DNA of 64,000 bases from Cognatundibacterium squillarum (GTDB lineage Bacteria > Pseudomonadota > Gammaproteobacteria > Burkholderiales > Burkholderiaceae_D), in contig NZ_BMYU01000003.1 in assembly GCF_014652435.1 (NCBI RefSeq), positions 186,001 to 250,000 on the forward strand, given 5' to 3'. A model generated the notes under the pieces. That model did no database searches and was not told the DNA's origin. It saw nothing but the letters and a program-made list of their open reading frames with translations. The position numbers and the translations under genes were made by a program. Shown piece by piece: positions 54,867 to 64,000 of the stretch (positions are counted from its first letter, which is position 1; each line of letters begins with the position of its first letter).

Positions 54867-56027
54867 ATGTTAAAACCAACCCTGATAGTTGTGGCAATCG
54901 CTGCAGCCCTGTCCGCCTGCGGTAAGCCCGGTTCCGATGCCTCTGCCAGCGCATCCGGCAGTGCGTCTGCCTCTGCGAAAACGGCGGCTGCGCCAAAACT
55001 CCTGATTGCACCGGAAGATATTCTGAAAGTAGCATCCAGTCAGGTTGCCTCCGGCCCCGTCATTACCGGTTCTATTCAGCCGGAACGCAAAGCTGATCTG
55101 CGCGCTGAAGTGCAATCGGTAGTGATGCAGGTTCTGAAAGAGAACGGCGATACTGTCAAACGCGGCGATATTCTGGTAAAGCTGGATGAAACTTCGATCC
55201 GCGACAATCTGATGTCTGCACAGGAAGCTGCACGCAGCGCAGCAACTACGCTGGAGCAGGCGGAACGCAATCTGCAGCGCATGAAGACCCTGCGCGCCTC
55301 CGGCATGACGTCGTTGCAGGCGCTGGACGATGCTGAGCTGAAAGTCGAATCCACCCGCAGTGAATTGTCTGCAGCGAAAGCACGGGTGGTTTCCGCCCAG
55401 CAACAAATTCAGCGCACGGTCGTACGCGCGCCATTCGACGGTGTCGTCAGTGACCGCAAAGTCTCTGCCGGTGACACGGCTTCTATCGGTAAAGAATTAC
55501 TGAAAGTGATCGATCCGGCCAGCATGCGATTCAGCGGCCGCGTCTCCACTGACCGTATTGCACAGGTAAAAGTCGGTCAGGCAGTCAGCTTCCGTGTCAA
55601 CGGATACAGCGGCCAGCAGTTTGAAGGCAAAGTGACCCGCGTTGATCCGGTTGCGAATGATGTCACCCGTCAGGTCGAAGTGCTGGTCGGTTTCAGCGGC
55701 GCTGAAAAACCGACGGTGTCCGGCCTGTATGCAGAGGGAAATATCAGCAGCACTGCCGTCAGCGCACTGACGCTGCCGGAATCGGCTGTCATGCGCAGCG
55801 GCGATCTGACCTATGCATGGCAGGTCAACGGCAATGCGCTGCGGAAGAAAACGCTGCAAATCGGCAGCCGTGACCCGCGCTCGGGAAATTTTGAGATCCG
55901 CAGCGGCCTGGCGATGGGCGACGTGGTGATGCGGAATCCGAATTCCAGTTTGCAGGATGGTCAGAGTGTACAGATGGCCCCGGCCAAACTGGCTGACAAC
56001 AGCCAAAGCACTGCAGGGAGCCACTGA
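54867..56027 (+). CDS. RND efflux periplasmic adaptor lipoprotein
   Basis: Membrane-fusion protein of 386 residues. Lipobox LSAC puts lipidated Cys at 18, followed by a Ser/Ala linker. Then come a beta strand, a lipoyl half-domain (VMQVLKENGDTVKRGDILVKLD), a coiled-coil hairpin of about 80 residues, the second lipoyl half (RTVVRAPFDGVVSDRKVSAGD) and beta-barrel domain. It is the HlyD/AcrA type that joins an RND pump to an outer-membrane channel. The pump gene starts two bases after it; no channel gene is in the operon, so TolC-like proteins elsewhere must serve. Confidence 0.93.
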   Translation: MLKPTLIVVAIAAALSACGKPGSDASASASGSASASAKTAAAPKLLIAPEDILKVASSQVASGPVITGSIQPERKADLRAEVQSVVMQVLKENGDTVKRGDILVKLDETSIRDNLMSAQEAARSAATTLEQAERNLQRMKTLRASGMTSLQALDDAELKVESTRSELSAAKARVVSAQQQIQRTVVRAPFDGVVSDRKVSAGDTASIGKELLKVIDPASMRFSGRVSTDRIAQVKVGQAVSFRVNGYSGQQFEGKVTRVDPVANDVTRQVEVLVGFSGAEKPTVSGLYAEGNISSTAVSALTLPESAVMRSGDLTYAWQVNGNALRKKTLQIGSRDPRSGNFEIRSGLAMGDVVMRNPNSSLQDGQSVQMAPAKLADNSQSTAGSH

Positions 56028-56029
56028 TC

Positions 56030-59000
56030 ATGTTCTTATCGAATTTCAGTATCCGCAATCCGCTGGCCACCGTGGTGCTGATCATCACGATGATGCTCAT
56101 GGGCTTGCTGGCCTTATCCAAACTCAAAGTCAATCAGAACCCGGACGTCGCCATACCGGGTTTATCCGTTGTCATTCCGTATCCGGGTTCTTCACCGGAC
56201 ACCTCTGAGCGCGAAATCGTGAATCGTCTGGAAAAGCAGCTGATGACGATACCGGGTGTGAAAGATCTGTATTCCACCTCCGGTGAAGGCAGTGCACAGT
56301 TTGACATCATGTTTGAGTTCAGCAAAAACATGGTGGAAGCGACCGATGAAGTACGCAATGCGATTTCTTCGGTGCGCTATAAGCTGCCGACCGAAATGCG
56401 CGAACCCTACATCGTGCGCTGGGACCCTTCTGCGCAACCGGTTGTGAATATTGCGTTGTCGTCCAGCAAACTCAGCCATGCAGAAATTTCCCGTATGGCG
56501 GAAGATAAAATTGCCGACAAACTGCGTGCCATTCCGGGCGTGGCGAACGTCAAAGTCAACGGTACGCTGAAGCGCGAACTGTCGGTTCTGCTGCGTGCTG
56601 AAAAACTGCGCGAATTCAATGTTTCCGTTGGTGAAGTGGTCAATGCGCTGCGCTTACAGAATGCCAATGCACCGGTCGGAAAAATCAGCGGTGATCTGGA
56701 AGAAGAAAGTATCCGTCTGGTCGGCCGGATTGAAACACCGGAAGAATTCCAGAATGTCGTAATTAAACGCAGTGGCGATCAGATCGTGCGTCTGGGACAA
56801 GTTGCGAGCATTCAGGATCACTTTGCTGACCTGAATTCGCTGAGTATCCGCAGCGGCAAACCGAACGTCAGTCTGCAAGTCACCAAATCGCGCGAAGCCA
56901 GCGCGGTATCGGTGGCAAAACGGGTACGTGAGTACATTGAGACTGCGAATAAAGAGATGGAATCCACGCTGCCTGGCACAAAAATGGATGTCACGTTCGA
57001 CGGCGGTAAGAATGCAAAAAACAGTCTGAACAATGTGGTGGAATCACTGATCTTCGGCGCGGTGCTGACGGTCTTCGTGGTCTACGTATTCCTGAACTCC
57101 TGGCGCTCTACCCTGATTACCGCGCTGAGTCTGCCGACCTCGGTACTGGCAGCATTTATCGCGGTCTGGCTGTGCGGGTTCACGCTGAACTTCATGACTC
57201 TGCTGGGCTTATCGCTGGCCATCGGTGTGCTGATTGATGATGCGATTGTGGTGCGGGAAAACATTGTGCGCCACATGCAGAACGGTTCCGACCGCCGTAC
57301 CGCTGCGATGGAAGGTACCGCGGAAATCGGCCTGGCAGTAGCGGCCACCACGTTCTCGATTGTGGCAGTATTTGTTCCTGTCGCCTTTATGGGCGGTATG
57401 CCGGGAGAATGGTTCCGTCCGTTTGCGCTGACCGTAACCTGCTCTGTGCTGGTCAGTCTGGTGATTTCCTTCACGCTGGACCCGATGTTGTCCGCTTACT
57501 GGGGCGATCCTGCCGACCATCACACTGCACCGAAGAAAGGTATCAGCAAAATACTGCAATCCTTTAATGACTGGTTCGATCATCAGGCAGACCGCTACGG
57601 TAAAGTGATTGCCTGGGCTTTGCACCACCGTCGCTGGATGGCCTTTATTGCCTTCGGTACCCTGATTGCTGCATTTGCCCTGCAGGCAAAATTTGGTGGC
57701 ACCAGCTTCCTGCCATCCACAGATGCCGGCAGTCTGATGATACAAGTGCGCACACCGCCGTCTTCTTCGCTGGAATATGCGCGACTGAAAATGGAACGTG
57801 CAGCCGCTATTGCACGCACCTTGCCGGAAACCAAAGAAACCAACAGCAGTATCGCGCCGGCGGGTGGCCGTATTTATGTGGATATCGGCAAACGTCATGA
57901 ACGCAAACGCTCTGCCAAAGAAATCGCCGCTGATCTGCGTTCCCGCATCAGCAGTCTGGTCGGTGCGGAATACACGATTCAGGATGATGTGAATAACGGT
58001 GCGAATAAACCGGTGCAGATTGAATTCACCGGCCCGGATTCGCGCAAGCTGATGGAAATCACGTCCGAGTACATGGAAAAACTGGCCAAGGTTCCGGGTG
58101 CGGTGGATATCGGTTTATCGCAACAAGATCCTAAGCGTGAAATTAAGATTGAGCTGAACCGTGGTCTGGCGAATTCGATGGGTGTTTCCGCTTCCGATGC
58201 AGCACAAACCCTGCGTATCGCATTTGCCGGTATCGAAGCCGGTGACTGGGTCGATCCGACCGGCGAAACCCGCGATGTGGCAGTACGCCTGCATCCGGAT
58301 GACCGTGTCAGCAAAGCCAATCTGGAACGCTTGCCGATTTCGGTTGGCGGTACGAATCAGATGGTTCCGCTGGATCAGATCGCTACCATTACCATGGGTA
58401 AAGGCCCGTCCACAATTGAGCATACAAACGGCAAACGCACGATTACCGTATCTGCGAATGCACAGGGCCGCTCCAGTGGTGAAGTGATTACCGATGCCAA
58501 GAAACTGGCAGAAAGCATGAACTTCCCGGCAGGTTATGGTCTGAATGTGGCGGGTGCCGGTCAGGATCAGGAAGAAGTGTTCGGCGCGATGGGTATTGCC
58601 GTGTTGTCCGGTATTGGTCTGATGTATCTGATTCTGGTGATTCAGTTCGGCAGTTTTACCGCACCGCTGGGCGTGATGGCATCGCTGCCTTTATCGCTGA
58701 TCGGCGTGGTAGTGGCGCTGGTATCGACTGGCAGTACGATCAATCTGATGAGTCTGATCGGTGTGATTATGCTGATGGGTCTGGTCGCGAAAAATGCGAT
58801 TCTGTTGCTGGATGCTGCGCGTAAATTTGAAGCGGAAGGCATGGACAGGGAAGATGCGCTGATGCAGGCCGGTCGTGTGCGTCTGCGCCCGATTCTGATG
58901 ACCACGTTTGCGCTGATTGCCGGTATGTTGCCGGTGGCAATCGGTGCCGGTGAAGGCGGTGACTTCTACCGTCCGCTCGCGATTGCGATTATCGGCGGCA

Positions 59001-59239
59001 CGATTACATCGACCTTGCTGACCTTGCTGGTTGTGCCGACGTTCTATGACAGTATTGAACTGAGTAAAGACGGTGCGTTACGGAAACTGAAAGCACGCAG
59101 TGAACGTTACAACTCTGGCTTTGCGCTGATTGTGACCGGTTTAGAAGTGTTATGCACCGTGACCGGACTACGCCTGATATTCAGAAGCTTGGTAAAATGT
59201 CGCACTGTGATATTCAGGAGTCGTCTGAAGCAGACATGA
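56030..59239 (+). CDS. RND multidrug-type efflux pump (AcrB/MdtB-like)
   Basis: Inner-membrane proton-driven pump of 1069 residues. N terminus FLSNFSIRNPLATVVLIITM is standard for HAE-1 pumps; the proton-relay acidic pair is in AIGVLIDDAIVVREN (near residue 402); large periplasmic loops follow the first and seventh helices; the second half has VLSGIGLMYLILVIQFGSF and VRLRPILMTTFALIAGMLPVA. The C-terminal 40 residues after the last helix are longer than usual and Arg/Leu-rich. Substrates cannot be predicted. It ends at a terminator. Confidence 0.94.
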   Translation: MFLSNFSIRNPLATVVLIITMMLMGLLALSKLKVNQNPDVAIPGLSVVIPYPGSSPDTSEREIVNRLEKQLMTIPGVKDLYSTSGEGSAQFDIMFEFSKNMVEATDEVRNAISSVRYKLPTEMREPYIVRWDPSAQPVVNIALSSSKLSHAEISRMAEDKIADKLRAIPGVANVKVNGTLKRELSVLLRAEKLREFNVSVGEVVNALRLQNANAPVGKISGDLEEESIRLVGRIETPEEFQNVVIKRSGDQIVRLGQVASIQDHFADLNSLSIRSGKPNVSLQVTKSREASAVSVAKRVREYIETANKEMESTLPGTKMDVTFDGGKNAKNSLNNVVESLIFGAVLTVFVVYVFLNSWRSTLITALSLPTSVLAAFIAVWLCGFTLNFMTLLGLSLAIGVLIDDAIVVRENIVRHMQNGSDRRTAAMEGTAEIGLAVAATTFSIVAVFVPVAFMGGMPGEWFRPFALTVTCSVLVSLVISFTLDPMLSAYWGDPADHHTAPKKGISKILQSFNDWFDHQADRYGKVIAWALHHRRWMAFIAFGTLIAAFALQAKFGGTSFLPSTDAGSLMIQVRTPPSSSLEYARLKMERAAAIARTLPETKETNSSIAPAGGRIYVDIGKRHERKRSAKEIAADLRSRISSLVGAEYTIQDDVNNGANKPVQIEFTGPDSRKLMEITSEYMEKLAKVPGAVDIGLSQQDPKREIKIELNRGLANSMGVSASDAAQTLRIAFAGIEAGDWVDPTGETRDVAVRLHPDDRVSKANLERLPISVGGTNQMVPLDQIATITMGKGPSTIEHTNGKRTITVSANAQGRSSGEVITDAKKLAESMNFPAGYGLNVAGAGQDQEEVFGAMGIAVLSGIGLMYLILVIQFGSFTAPLGVMASLPLSLIGVVVALVSTGSTINLMSLIGVIMLMGLVAKNAILLLDAARKFEAEGMDREDALMQAGRVRLRPILMTTFALIAGMLPVAIGAGEGGDFYRPLAIAIIGGTITSTLLTLLVVPTFYDSIELSKDGALRKLKARSERYNSGFALIVTGLEVLCTVTGLRLIFRSLVKCRTVIFRSRLKQT

Positions 59240-59305
59240 TTCAGCGGCGCTTGCTTACCACACCTCGAACCGGGGTCTATTCCTAAGTATCCTCCGGTAT
59301 TTTCA

Positions 59306-59337
59306 CCCGCAGGCCGAAAACCTGCGGGCTTTTTTTT
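59306..59337 (+). terminator. Intrinsic terminator of the RND operon
   Basis: CCCGCAGG-CCGAAAA-CCTGCGGG followed by C and eight Ts, about 65 bases past the pump stop. Confidence 0.85.
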
Positions 59338-59411
59338 GCCTGCTCCAAACCTCCTGACCTGCCTCGCATCATTCAGGTAACACAGGGATCACAACGGCGC
59401 GATGAAGTCCC

Positions 59412-61037
59412 TCAGCCCAGTGCGGGTCGCACGTTTGCAGACGACGCCAGCTGCAGCGCAATGCCCTGCTGATGCACGCGGAATTTCGCCACCATCTGAC
59501 CAAGCACACCGGCCTGATGCTGCATCGCTCCCGCTGCCGCCGCAGCTTCTTCCACCAGCGCGGCATTTTGTTGCGTCACCTGATCCATTTGCATAATCGC
59601 GCGGTTAATCTGCTCAATACCGCTGGTTTGCTCACGGTTCGCATTCGCAATTTCATGGATCACGGTTGCCAGATTGCTGACCGATGAAACCACATCCAGC
59701 ATCGTCGCACCGGCCTGATCCACCAGTCCGGTACCGGCATTCACGCGATCCACAGAATCACGGATCAGCACTTTAATTTCTTTCGCAGCACCGGCGGAAC
59801 GCTGCGCCAGACTGCGCACTTCGGATGCCACCACAGCAAAGCCGCGTCCCTGCTCACCGGCTCTGGCCGCTTCTACCGCAGCGTTTAATGCCAGGATATT
59901 GGTCTGAAATGCAATGCCGTCAATCACGGCAATAATGTCTTCGATTTTGGCGGAAGCACTGTGAATATCACGCATCGTATCAATCACTTCACGCACCACA
60001 ATACCGCCTTTTTCTGCAACCGAAGAAGCTTGTCCGGCCAGCGTCAGCGCCTGTTCGGTGTTTTCCTGATTTTGTTTCACGTTGCTGGTCAGCTCTTCCA
60101 TTGCCGCAGCGGTTTCTTCCAGTGAACCGGCCTGCTGTTCGGTGCGGGAAGATAAATCCAGATTGCCTGCCGCAATTTCAGAAGAAGCCGTACTGATGTT
60201 TTCGGTGCCGTTGCGGACTTCACGCACGATGCTGACCAGACTGGTCGTCATTTCTTTCAGTGCGCCCAGCAACTGCCCTGCCTCATCCCGTGAGCCGCCG
60301 CGAATACTGACATCCAGATTACCTGCAGCCACTTCATGCGCCACCTCCACCGCATGGCTCAGCGGGGCGGTGATTGCTCGCGAAATCCATGAAGTCAGTG
60401 CAATGGTGATTACCACCGCTGCTAACGCAAATATCAGTGAAAAGCGGAGCATTTCCTGAGATTCGGATTTCATTTTGATCACTTGTTGTTCGGCACGTGC
60501 GATGGCATCTTTTTGTACAGACTCCACAATGCCATCGATTTGTTTGGTCGGTGCGCGGTCCATACCTTTGACTTTGACATCGACGATCTTGGCACTGTCC
60601 GCCTGCTGCACATCGTAACTTTTCAGCGCTTCCATATACTGGCTGGTCAGGCCCGACAAGGCTTTCTGGGTACTGACCACATCATCCGTCTTCAGATCTA
60701 ACTGCTTCAGCGTTTGCTGCAGGGCATCCAGCGACTTCTGCACCTCGCCGCCCATTTTTACAAACTCTTTGCTGTATTTATCAAATGCTGCCTGATCATT
60801 GCCGCGCAGCAGCGTATTTTTCCATTCCTGAATCTGAATCTTGAACTCGACCTGCGCCTGGCGCGCCTGATCGACCGCCTGTCGTTCCAGTTGTGCCTGT
60901 TGCATCGCGGCTTCCGCACCTTGCTGATTGCGGTAAAGATTCCACCAGTCATGTGCTGACAACAGCAGCATCAGCGCGAGTAGTAATCCTGATAAAAACA
61001 TCAGTTTCCTGGCGATTTTCCAGTCCGAAAAATGCAT
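59412..61037 (-). CDS. Methyl-accepting chemotaxis protein
   Basis: Chemoreceptor of 541 residues. Membrane helix at about 11-27, periplasmic four-helix-bundle-like sensor of about 160 residues, second helix at about 197-217, HAMP domain, and signalling domain with FQTNILALNAAVEAARAGEQ and QRSAGAAKEIK. Unlike the receptor at 15.9-17.7 kb it has no xWxxF tail (it ends RPALG), so it would depend on other receptors for CheR docking. GGAGAAG ahead of the ATG at 61037 decides the start over an upstream frame. Confidence 0.93.
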   Translation of the reverse strand: MHFSDWKIARKLMFLSGLLLALMLLLSAHDWWNLYRNQQGAEAAMQQAQLERQAVDQARQAQVEFKIQIQEWKNTLLRGNDQAAFDKYSKEFVKMGGEVQKSLDALQQTLKQLDLKTDDVVSTQKALSGLTSQYMEALKSYDVQQADSAKIVDVKVKGMDRAPTKQIDGIVESVQKDAIARAEQQVIKMKSESQEMLRFSLIFALAAVVITIALTSWISRAITAPLSHAVEVAHEVAAGNLDVSIRGGSRDEAGQLLGALKEMTTSLVSIVREVRNGTENISTASSEIAAGNLDLSSRTEQQAGSLEETAAAMEELTSNVKQNQENTEQALTLAGQASSVAEKGGIVVREVIDTMRDIHSASAKIEDIIAVIDGIAFQTNILALNAAVEAARAGEQGRGFAVVASEVRSLAQRSAGAAKEIKVLIRDSVDRVNAGTGLVDQAGATMLDVVSSVSNLATVIHEIANANREQTSGIEQINRAIMQMDQVTQQNAALVEEAAAAAGAMQHQAGVLGQMVAKFRVHQQGIALQLASSANVRPALG

Positions 61038-61207
61038 GATCTTCTCCGGTTCAGTATTGCCGAAAAACAAAATCCACAGTGCCAGATTTTTGTGCACTTA
61101 CACTGTAGGACAGATTCAGAAAATCAAAGTGTCAGACTGTTAATTACAGCCATCGATCCGGTAGCTTGGCCGGAAAAAAGTCGCGACTGAGACGAAAACA
61201 AGCGCGG

Positions 61208-61308
61208 ACTGTGCAAATATCGTCACTCAGCATTTGCGGAGGCCCGGACTTTCTGCCGACGACCGCCGGATCGCTGTGCAAAACTCCGCATTTAAGGTGA
61301 TTTCGGGC
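61208..61308 (+). repeat. Dispersed intergenic repeat, copy 3
   Basis: CTGTGCAAATATCGTCA, then after about 20 bases the core GGACTTTCTGCCGACGACCG and the GATCGCTGTGCAAAACTCCG block. It shares its left part with copy 1 and its right part with copies 1 and 2. Confidence 0.75.
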
Positions 61309-61380
61309 AATTCCAGCCATTTTTTCGGTGCCGCCACAGCTCCGGCGACATTCCGGCCAGCGTGCCGCGTCAGAGGCAAG

Positions 61381-61418
61381 AAAAAAGCACTGTCCGCGGG
61401 CTGCGAAACAGTGCTTTT
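61381..61418 (-). terminator. Intrinsic terminator of the M13 peptidase gene
   Basis: Read leftward: AAAAGCACTGT, a 14-base loop, ACAGTGCTTTTTT. It lies 40 bases beyond the peptidase stop. Confidence 0.8.
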
Positions 61419-61458
61419 ACGGTGATGCTGCCTGCTGTACAAGCGCAGGCAGCCGGAC

Positions 61459-63516
61459 TTACCAGATGCGTACCCGTTGCGCCGGTGTCAGGTACAGGCT
61501 TTGCCCCGGCTTCACATCAAATGCGTCATACCATGCATCCAGATTACGTACCGTTTGCACACGGAATTGCTCCGGTGCATGTTCATTGGTCAGAATGATT
61601 TTGCGCAGGGTTTCATCGCGGATCACGCCACGGAAAGACTTCGCATACGACAGGAAAAATGCGCGGTCGGATTGTGCATCCGGTGTCTGGCCTTTACGCT
61701 GCATAGCCATGCGGTAAGCGTCAAACGCCGCCTGCAGACCCGCCAGATCGGCGATGTTTTCACCCAGCGTCTGCTGGCCTTTTACTGCCAGATCCGGAAA
61801 CGGTTTGTAGCCGTCAAACTGGCGTGCCAGCGCTTTCCCCGCTTGCCGGAAATGCTGCAGATCAGTGGCTGTCCACCAGTTACGCAGCGCACCTTTCGCA
61901 TCGAACATCGCACCGGTATTGTCAAAGCTGTGGCTGATTTCATGGCCGATGGTTGCGCCGATCGCGCCGTAATTCACCGCATCACTGGCTTCCGGATCGA
62001 AGTTCGGTGCCTGCAGGAAAGCAGCCGGGAAATTCACGGCATTCTGCAATGGCATATTCACCGCATTCACCAGTTGCGGATTCATACACCATTCGGTGCG
62101 GTCCACCGGTTTGCCGAATTTGCTGAGCGCATACTGATACTGCCAGCGTTCCGTGCGCACCGCGTTGCCGTAGGCATCATCCGCTTTTACATCGAGTGCG
62201 GAGTAATCGCGCCACTGGTCCGGATAACCAACGCCGACATAGGTGTTTTTCAGCTTCGCCAGCGCCTCACTGCGGGTCGCGGCGGACATCCAGCTAAGAC
62301 GCTCAACACGTCCGGCAAATGCCTGCAGCAAATCATCCACCATCTCGCGGATTTTCTGTTTGGCCTGCGGTGAGAAATGTTCTGCCACATACAGTTTGCC
62401 GATCTCTTCACCCAGCGCTTCATTGGTCGCAGCGATCGCATATTTTTCGCGACTTTCCGGCTGGCTGACACCGCTCAGGGCTTTTTCCAGCGGGAAGTAC
62501 AGATCAAACAAGGCTTGCGGCAATACCATCATGCGATGATGAATCGCGTGGAAACGCAGATAATCCTGCCAGCTTTCCAGCGGCACACTGGCCACCAGAC
62601 CGGCACTGTGTTTCAGTGCGCCCGGATGCCAGATGATCCATTCCGCTTGTTTCTCCAGACCGGCTGCCTGCATGAATGCCTGCCAGTCCAGACCCGGTGC
62701 ATGACGGGAAAAATCTGCGACACGCCAGCTGTTATCGACCTTTTTCATATCGGACGATTCTTCGCGTTTCGCATGGCCGCGCGCGATCTGCATTTCCAGC
62801 GCCAGCACCCGCGCGGCTGCTTTGTCGGCATCCGCAATACCGGCATAACGGAACACACCGGCGATGTACTGCTGATAGGTCTGACGCAGTTTTTTCATGT
62901 CTGCGCTGTTCGTCACGTAATACTCACGGTCAGGCAAACCGAGGCCACCCTGCAACAGGTAAGGCTGATACTGATCCGGTTTGTGCAATCCCTGTGATAC
63001 CCATAAGCCGAACAAATGCGTGGTATGCATTTGGGTCGCGTTGATCGGGTCCACATCGGCACGCAGATATTTGCCCAGATACGCTGACAGTGCCTGCTTG
63101 TCTTTCAGCGCTGCAATTTCTGCCAGTTGTGGCTGTACCGGTGTCATGCCGAGCTGATTAATCGTCTTCACGTCAGCATATGCCGTATAGAAATCACCGG
63201 GTTTGCGCTCCGCTGTTCCTGCCTGCGCCAGCATACTTTTCTGAATAATTTTCTTGACAGCATGATCGGATTCTTCCGCCAGTGCATCAAACACACCGGT
63301 GGCTGCCTTGCTTGGTTCAATCACGGCCTGTTTCATCCAGACGCCGTTGGCATAACGGTTAAAGTCATTGCCCGGTAGTACGGAATTATCGGTGCCGTCT
63401 GCTTTGACTGCGCGGATTTGTTCCGGTGTCATATCACGTGCCTGCACCGGCGCTGCCGCTGTCCACGCCAGCCAGCAGGCCGCTGCAATCATGCTTAAAC
63501 GATGTTGTGACCGCAT
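61459..63516 (-). CDS. M13 family (neprilysin-like) metallopeptidase
   Basis: Exported zinc peptidase of 685 residues with signal peptide ending APVQA. N-terminal M13_N domain starts with DFNRYANGVWMK. The zinc site is GHEISH (about residue 523) with the downstream Glu in ENIADLAGLQAAFDAY; the NAVNMPLQNAVNFPA substrate-binding loop is present, and the C terminus ends in RVRIW, near the usual CxVW. Expected to cut peptides in the periplasm. AAGGGG precedes the ATG. It follows an M28 peptidase gene by 16 bases, so two peptidases share an operon. Confidence 0.94.
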   Translation of the reverse strand: MRSQHRLSMIAAACWLAWTAAAPVQARDMTPEQIRAVKADGTDNSVLPGNDFNRYANGVWMKQAVIEPSKAATGVFDALAEESDHAVKKIIQKSMLAQAGTAERKPGDFYTAYADVKTINQLGMTPVQPQLAEIAALKDKQALSAYLGKYLRADVDPINATQMHTTHLFGLWVSQGLHKPDQYQPYLLQGGLGLPDREYYVTNSADMKKLRQTYQQYIAGVFRYAGIADADKAAARVLALEMQIARGHAKREESSDMKKVDNSWRVADFSRHAPGLDWQAFMQAAGLEKQAEWIIWHPGALKHSAGLVASVPLESWQDYLRFHAIHHRMMVLPQALFDLYFPLEKALSGVSQPESREKYAIAATNEALGEEIGKLYVAEHFSPQAKQKIREMVDDLLQAFAGRVERLSWMSAATRSEALAKLKNTYVGVGYPDQWRDYSALDVKADDAYGNAVRTERWQYQYALSKFGKPVDRTEWCMNPQLVNAVNMPLQNAVNFPAAFLQAPNFDPEASDAVNYGAIGATIGHEISHSFDNTGAMFDAKGALRNWWTATDLQHFRQAGKALARQFDGYKPFPDLAVKGQQTLGENIADLAGLQAAFDAYRMAMQRKGQTPDAQSDRAFFLSYAKSFRGVIRDETLRKIILTNEHAPEQFRVQTVRNLDAWYDAFDVKPGQSLYLTPAQRVRIW

Positions 63517-63532
63517 CTGTTATATCCCCTTC

Positions 63533-64000
63533 TCATTTATTTTTTCTGATGGTGCCAAACGGATCACCCGCCCGCCAGACCGGCATCGCTGCAGCGTTGG
63601 CAATATCCTGTCCCAGATTCAGGGTAAACATTGCTTGCTGCACCATGCCGGACAAATCCCAGGCCGGATCATATTCATCCGTGACCTGATGATAGCGTTT
63701 GCCGTAGGCGCGGGCTTTTTCCAAAGAGGCAACAGAATTATGGACATAATCACGGCCACTGCCAATCGAAAAAGCAGGGACACCGGCTTTGGCAAAACTG
63801 AAATGATCGCTGCGGAAATAGCCGCCACCGGTATCCGCACGCGGAGCAGCCAGCTGTAACTGCATACGGTTTGCCATATGTGCTGCATGTTGTGCCAGCG
63901 AACTGCGCTCGCTGCCCTGCACGCCCATATCACGCGTGATACCGACAAAATTCATTGCATCCAGATTCAGTGCGGCAGCAGTTTTTGCCAGTGGCCACAA
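63533..64000 (-). CDS. M28 family peptidase, C-terminal part
   Basis: The last 155 or so codons of a zinc aminopeptidase; the start lies beyond the right edge. GYFRSDHFSFAKAGVPAFSIGSG carries the late His ligand region of M28 enzymes, and HQVTDEYDPAWDLSGM is the usual C-terminal block. Its partner downstream is the M13 peptidase gene. The M28 signal peptide and first metal ligands are outside the window. Confidence 0.85.
   Translation of the reverse strand: MWPLAKTAAALNLDAMNFVGITRDMGVQGSERSSLAQHAAHMANRMQLQLAAPRADTGGGYFRSDHFSFAKAGVPAFSIGSGRDYVHNSVASLEKARAYGKRYHQVTDEYDPAWDLSGMVQQAMFTLNLGQDIANAAAMPVWRAGDPFGTIRKNK

Larger units (their letters stand above)
61038..61458. other. Intergenic region with repeat and terminator
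   Basis: About 420 bases. It holds the presumed chemoreceptor promoter, dispersed repeat copy 3 (61208-61308) and the terminator of the M13 peptidase gene (61381-61418). I see no credible gene. Confidence 0.55.

Overview
The window comes from the chromosome of a Gram-negative betaproteobacterium, most likely of the order Burkholderiales and perhaps Oxalobacteraceae. This rests on protein style: two outer-membrane porins, a rpmH-rnpA-yidD-yidC-mnmE cluster divergent from dnaA-dnaN-gyrB, RND efflux systems, chemoreceptors and moderate GC. The organism is inferred from recognition of families, not from a search. No rRNA, tRNA, CRISPR array or intact insertion sequence was seen.

Layout. 1-1.9 kb: end of a heavy-metal RND efflux operon (pump, DUF3240, outer-membrane channel). 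1.9-7.5 kb: a sensor kinase, a response regulator with an EAL phosphodiesterase domain, and a periplasmic binding protein. 7.7-12.8 kb: an S41-like protease, a DUF2807/HAAS pair, an exonuclease-like protein and a porin. 13.0-13.5 kb: three tandem near-identical small RNA genes with anti-Shine-Dalgarno sequence. 13.7-23.9 kb: M20 amidohydrolase, ClpP paralogue, chemoreceptor, a porin/phosphate-binding-like pair, metallophosphoesterase, beta-lactamase-fold hydrolase and glycerate 2-kinase. 24.1-28.8 kb: a complete BmpA-type nucleoside ABC importer with a structured leader. 29-32.4 kb: LysR regulator, class II amidotransferase and mnmE.

32.5-41.1 kb is the origin region: yidC, yidD, rnpA and rpmH leftward, then a 585-base gap with DnaA boxes, then dnaA, dnaN and gyrB rightward. 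Next to gyrB lies a small accessory region (41.2-44.3 kb) bounded on one side by a decayed duplicate of the gyrB 3' end with its terminator. It holds an unknown gene, an AT-rich membrane-protein gene, an HNH endonuclease and a small unknown gene. 44.4-49.3 kb: KTSC protein, glutathione transferase, two copies of a GC-rich 149-base repeat, DTW-domain tRNA-modifying enzyme, DUF3297, and a translationally coupled operon ending in an M23 peptidase.

49.3-54.0 kb is the most unusual part. A binding-protein gene plus two small genes for disordered Lys/Ala/Glu-rich secreted proteins is present twice in tandem. The four small genes, and a fifth related small gene beside them, each carry the same bipartite upstream element GTCAACC-N16-CGTT with exact spacing. 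This looks like the promoter of an extracytoplasmic-function sigma factor, so the block looks like a small envelope-stress regulon. The window closes with a low-molecular-weight phosphatase, an RND multidrug efflux pair, a second chemoreceptor, an M13 metallopeptidase and the end of an M28 peptidase (54.2-64 kb).
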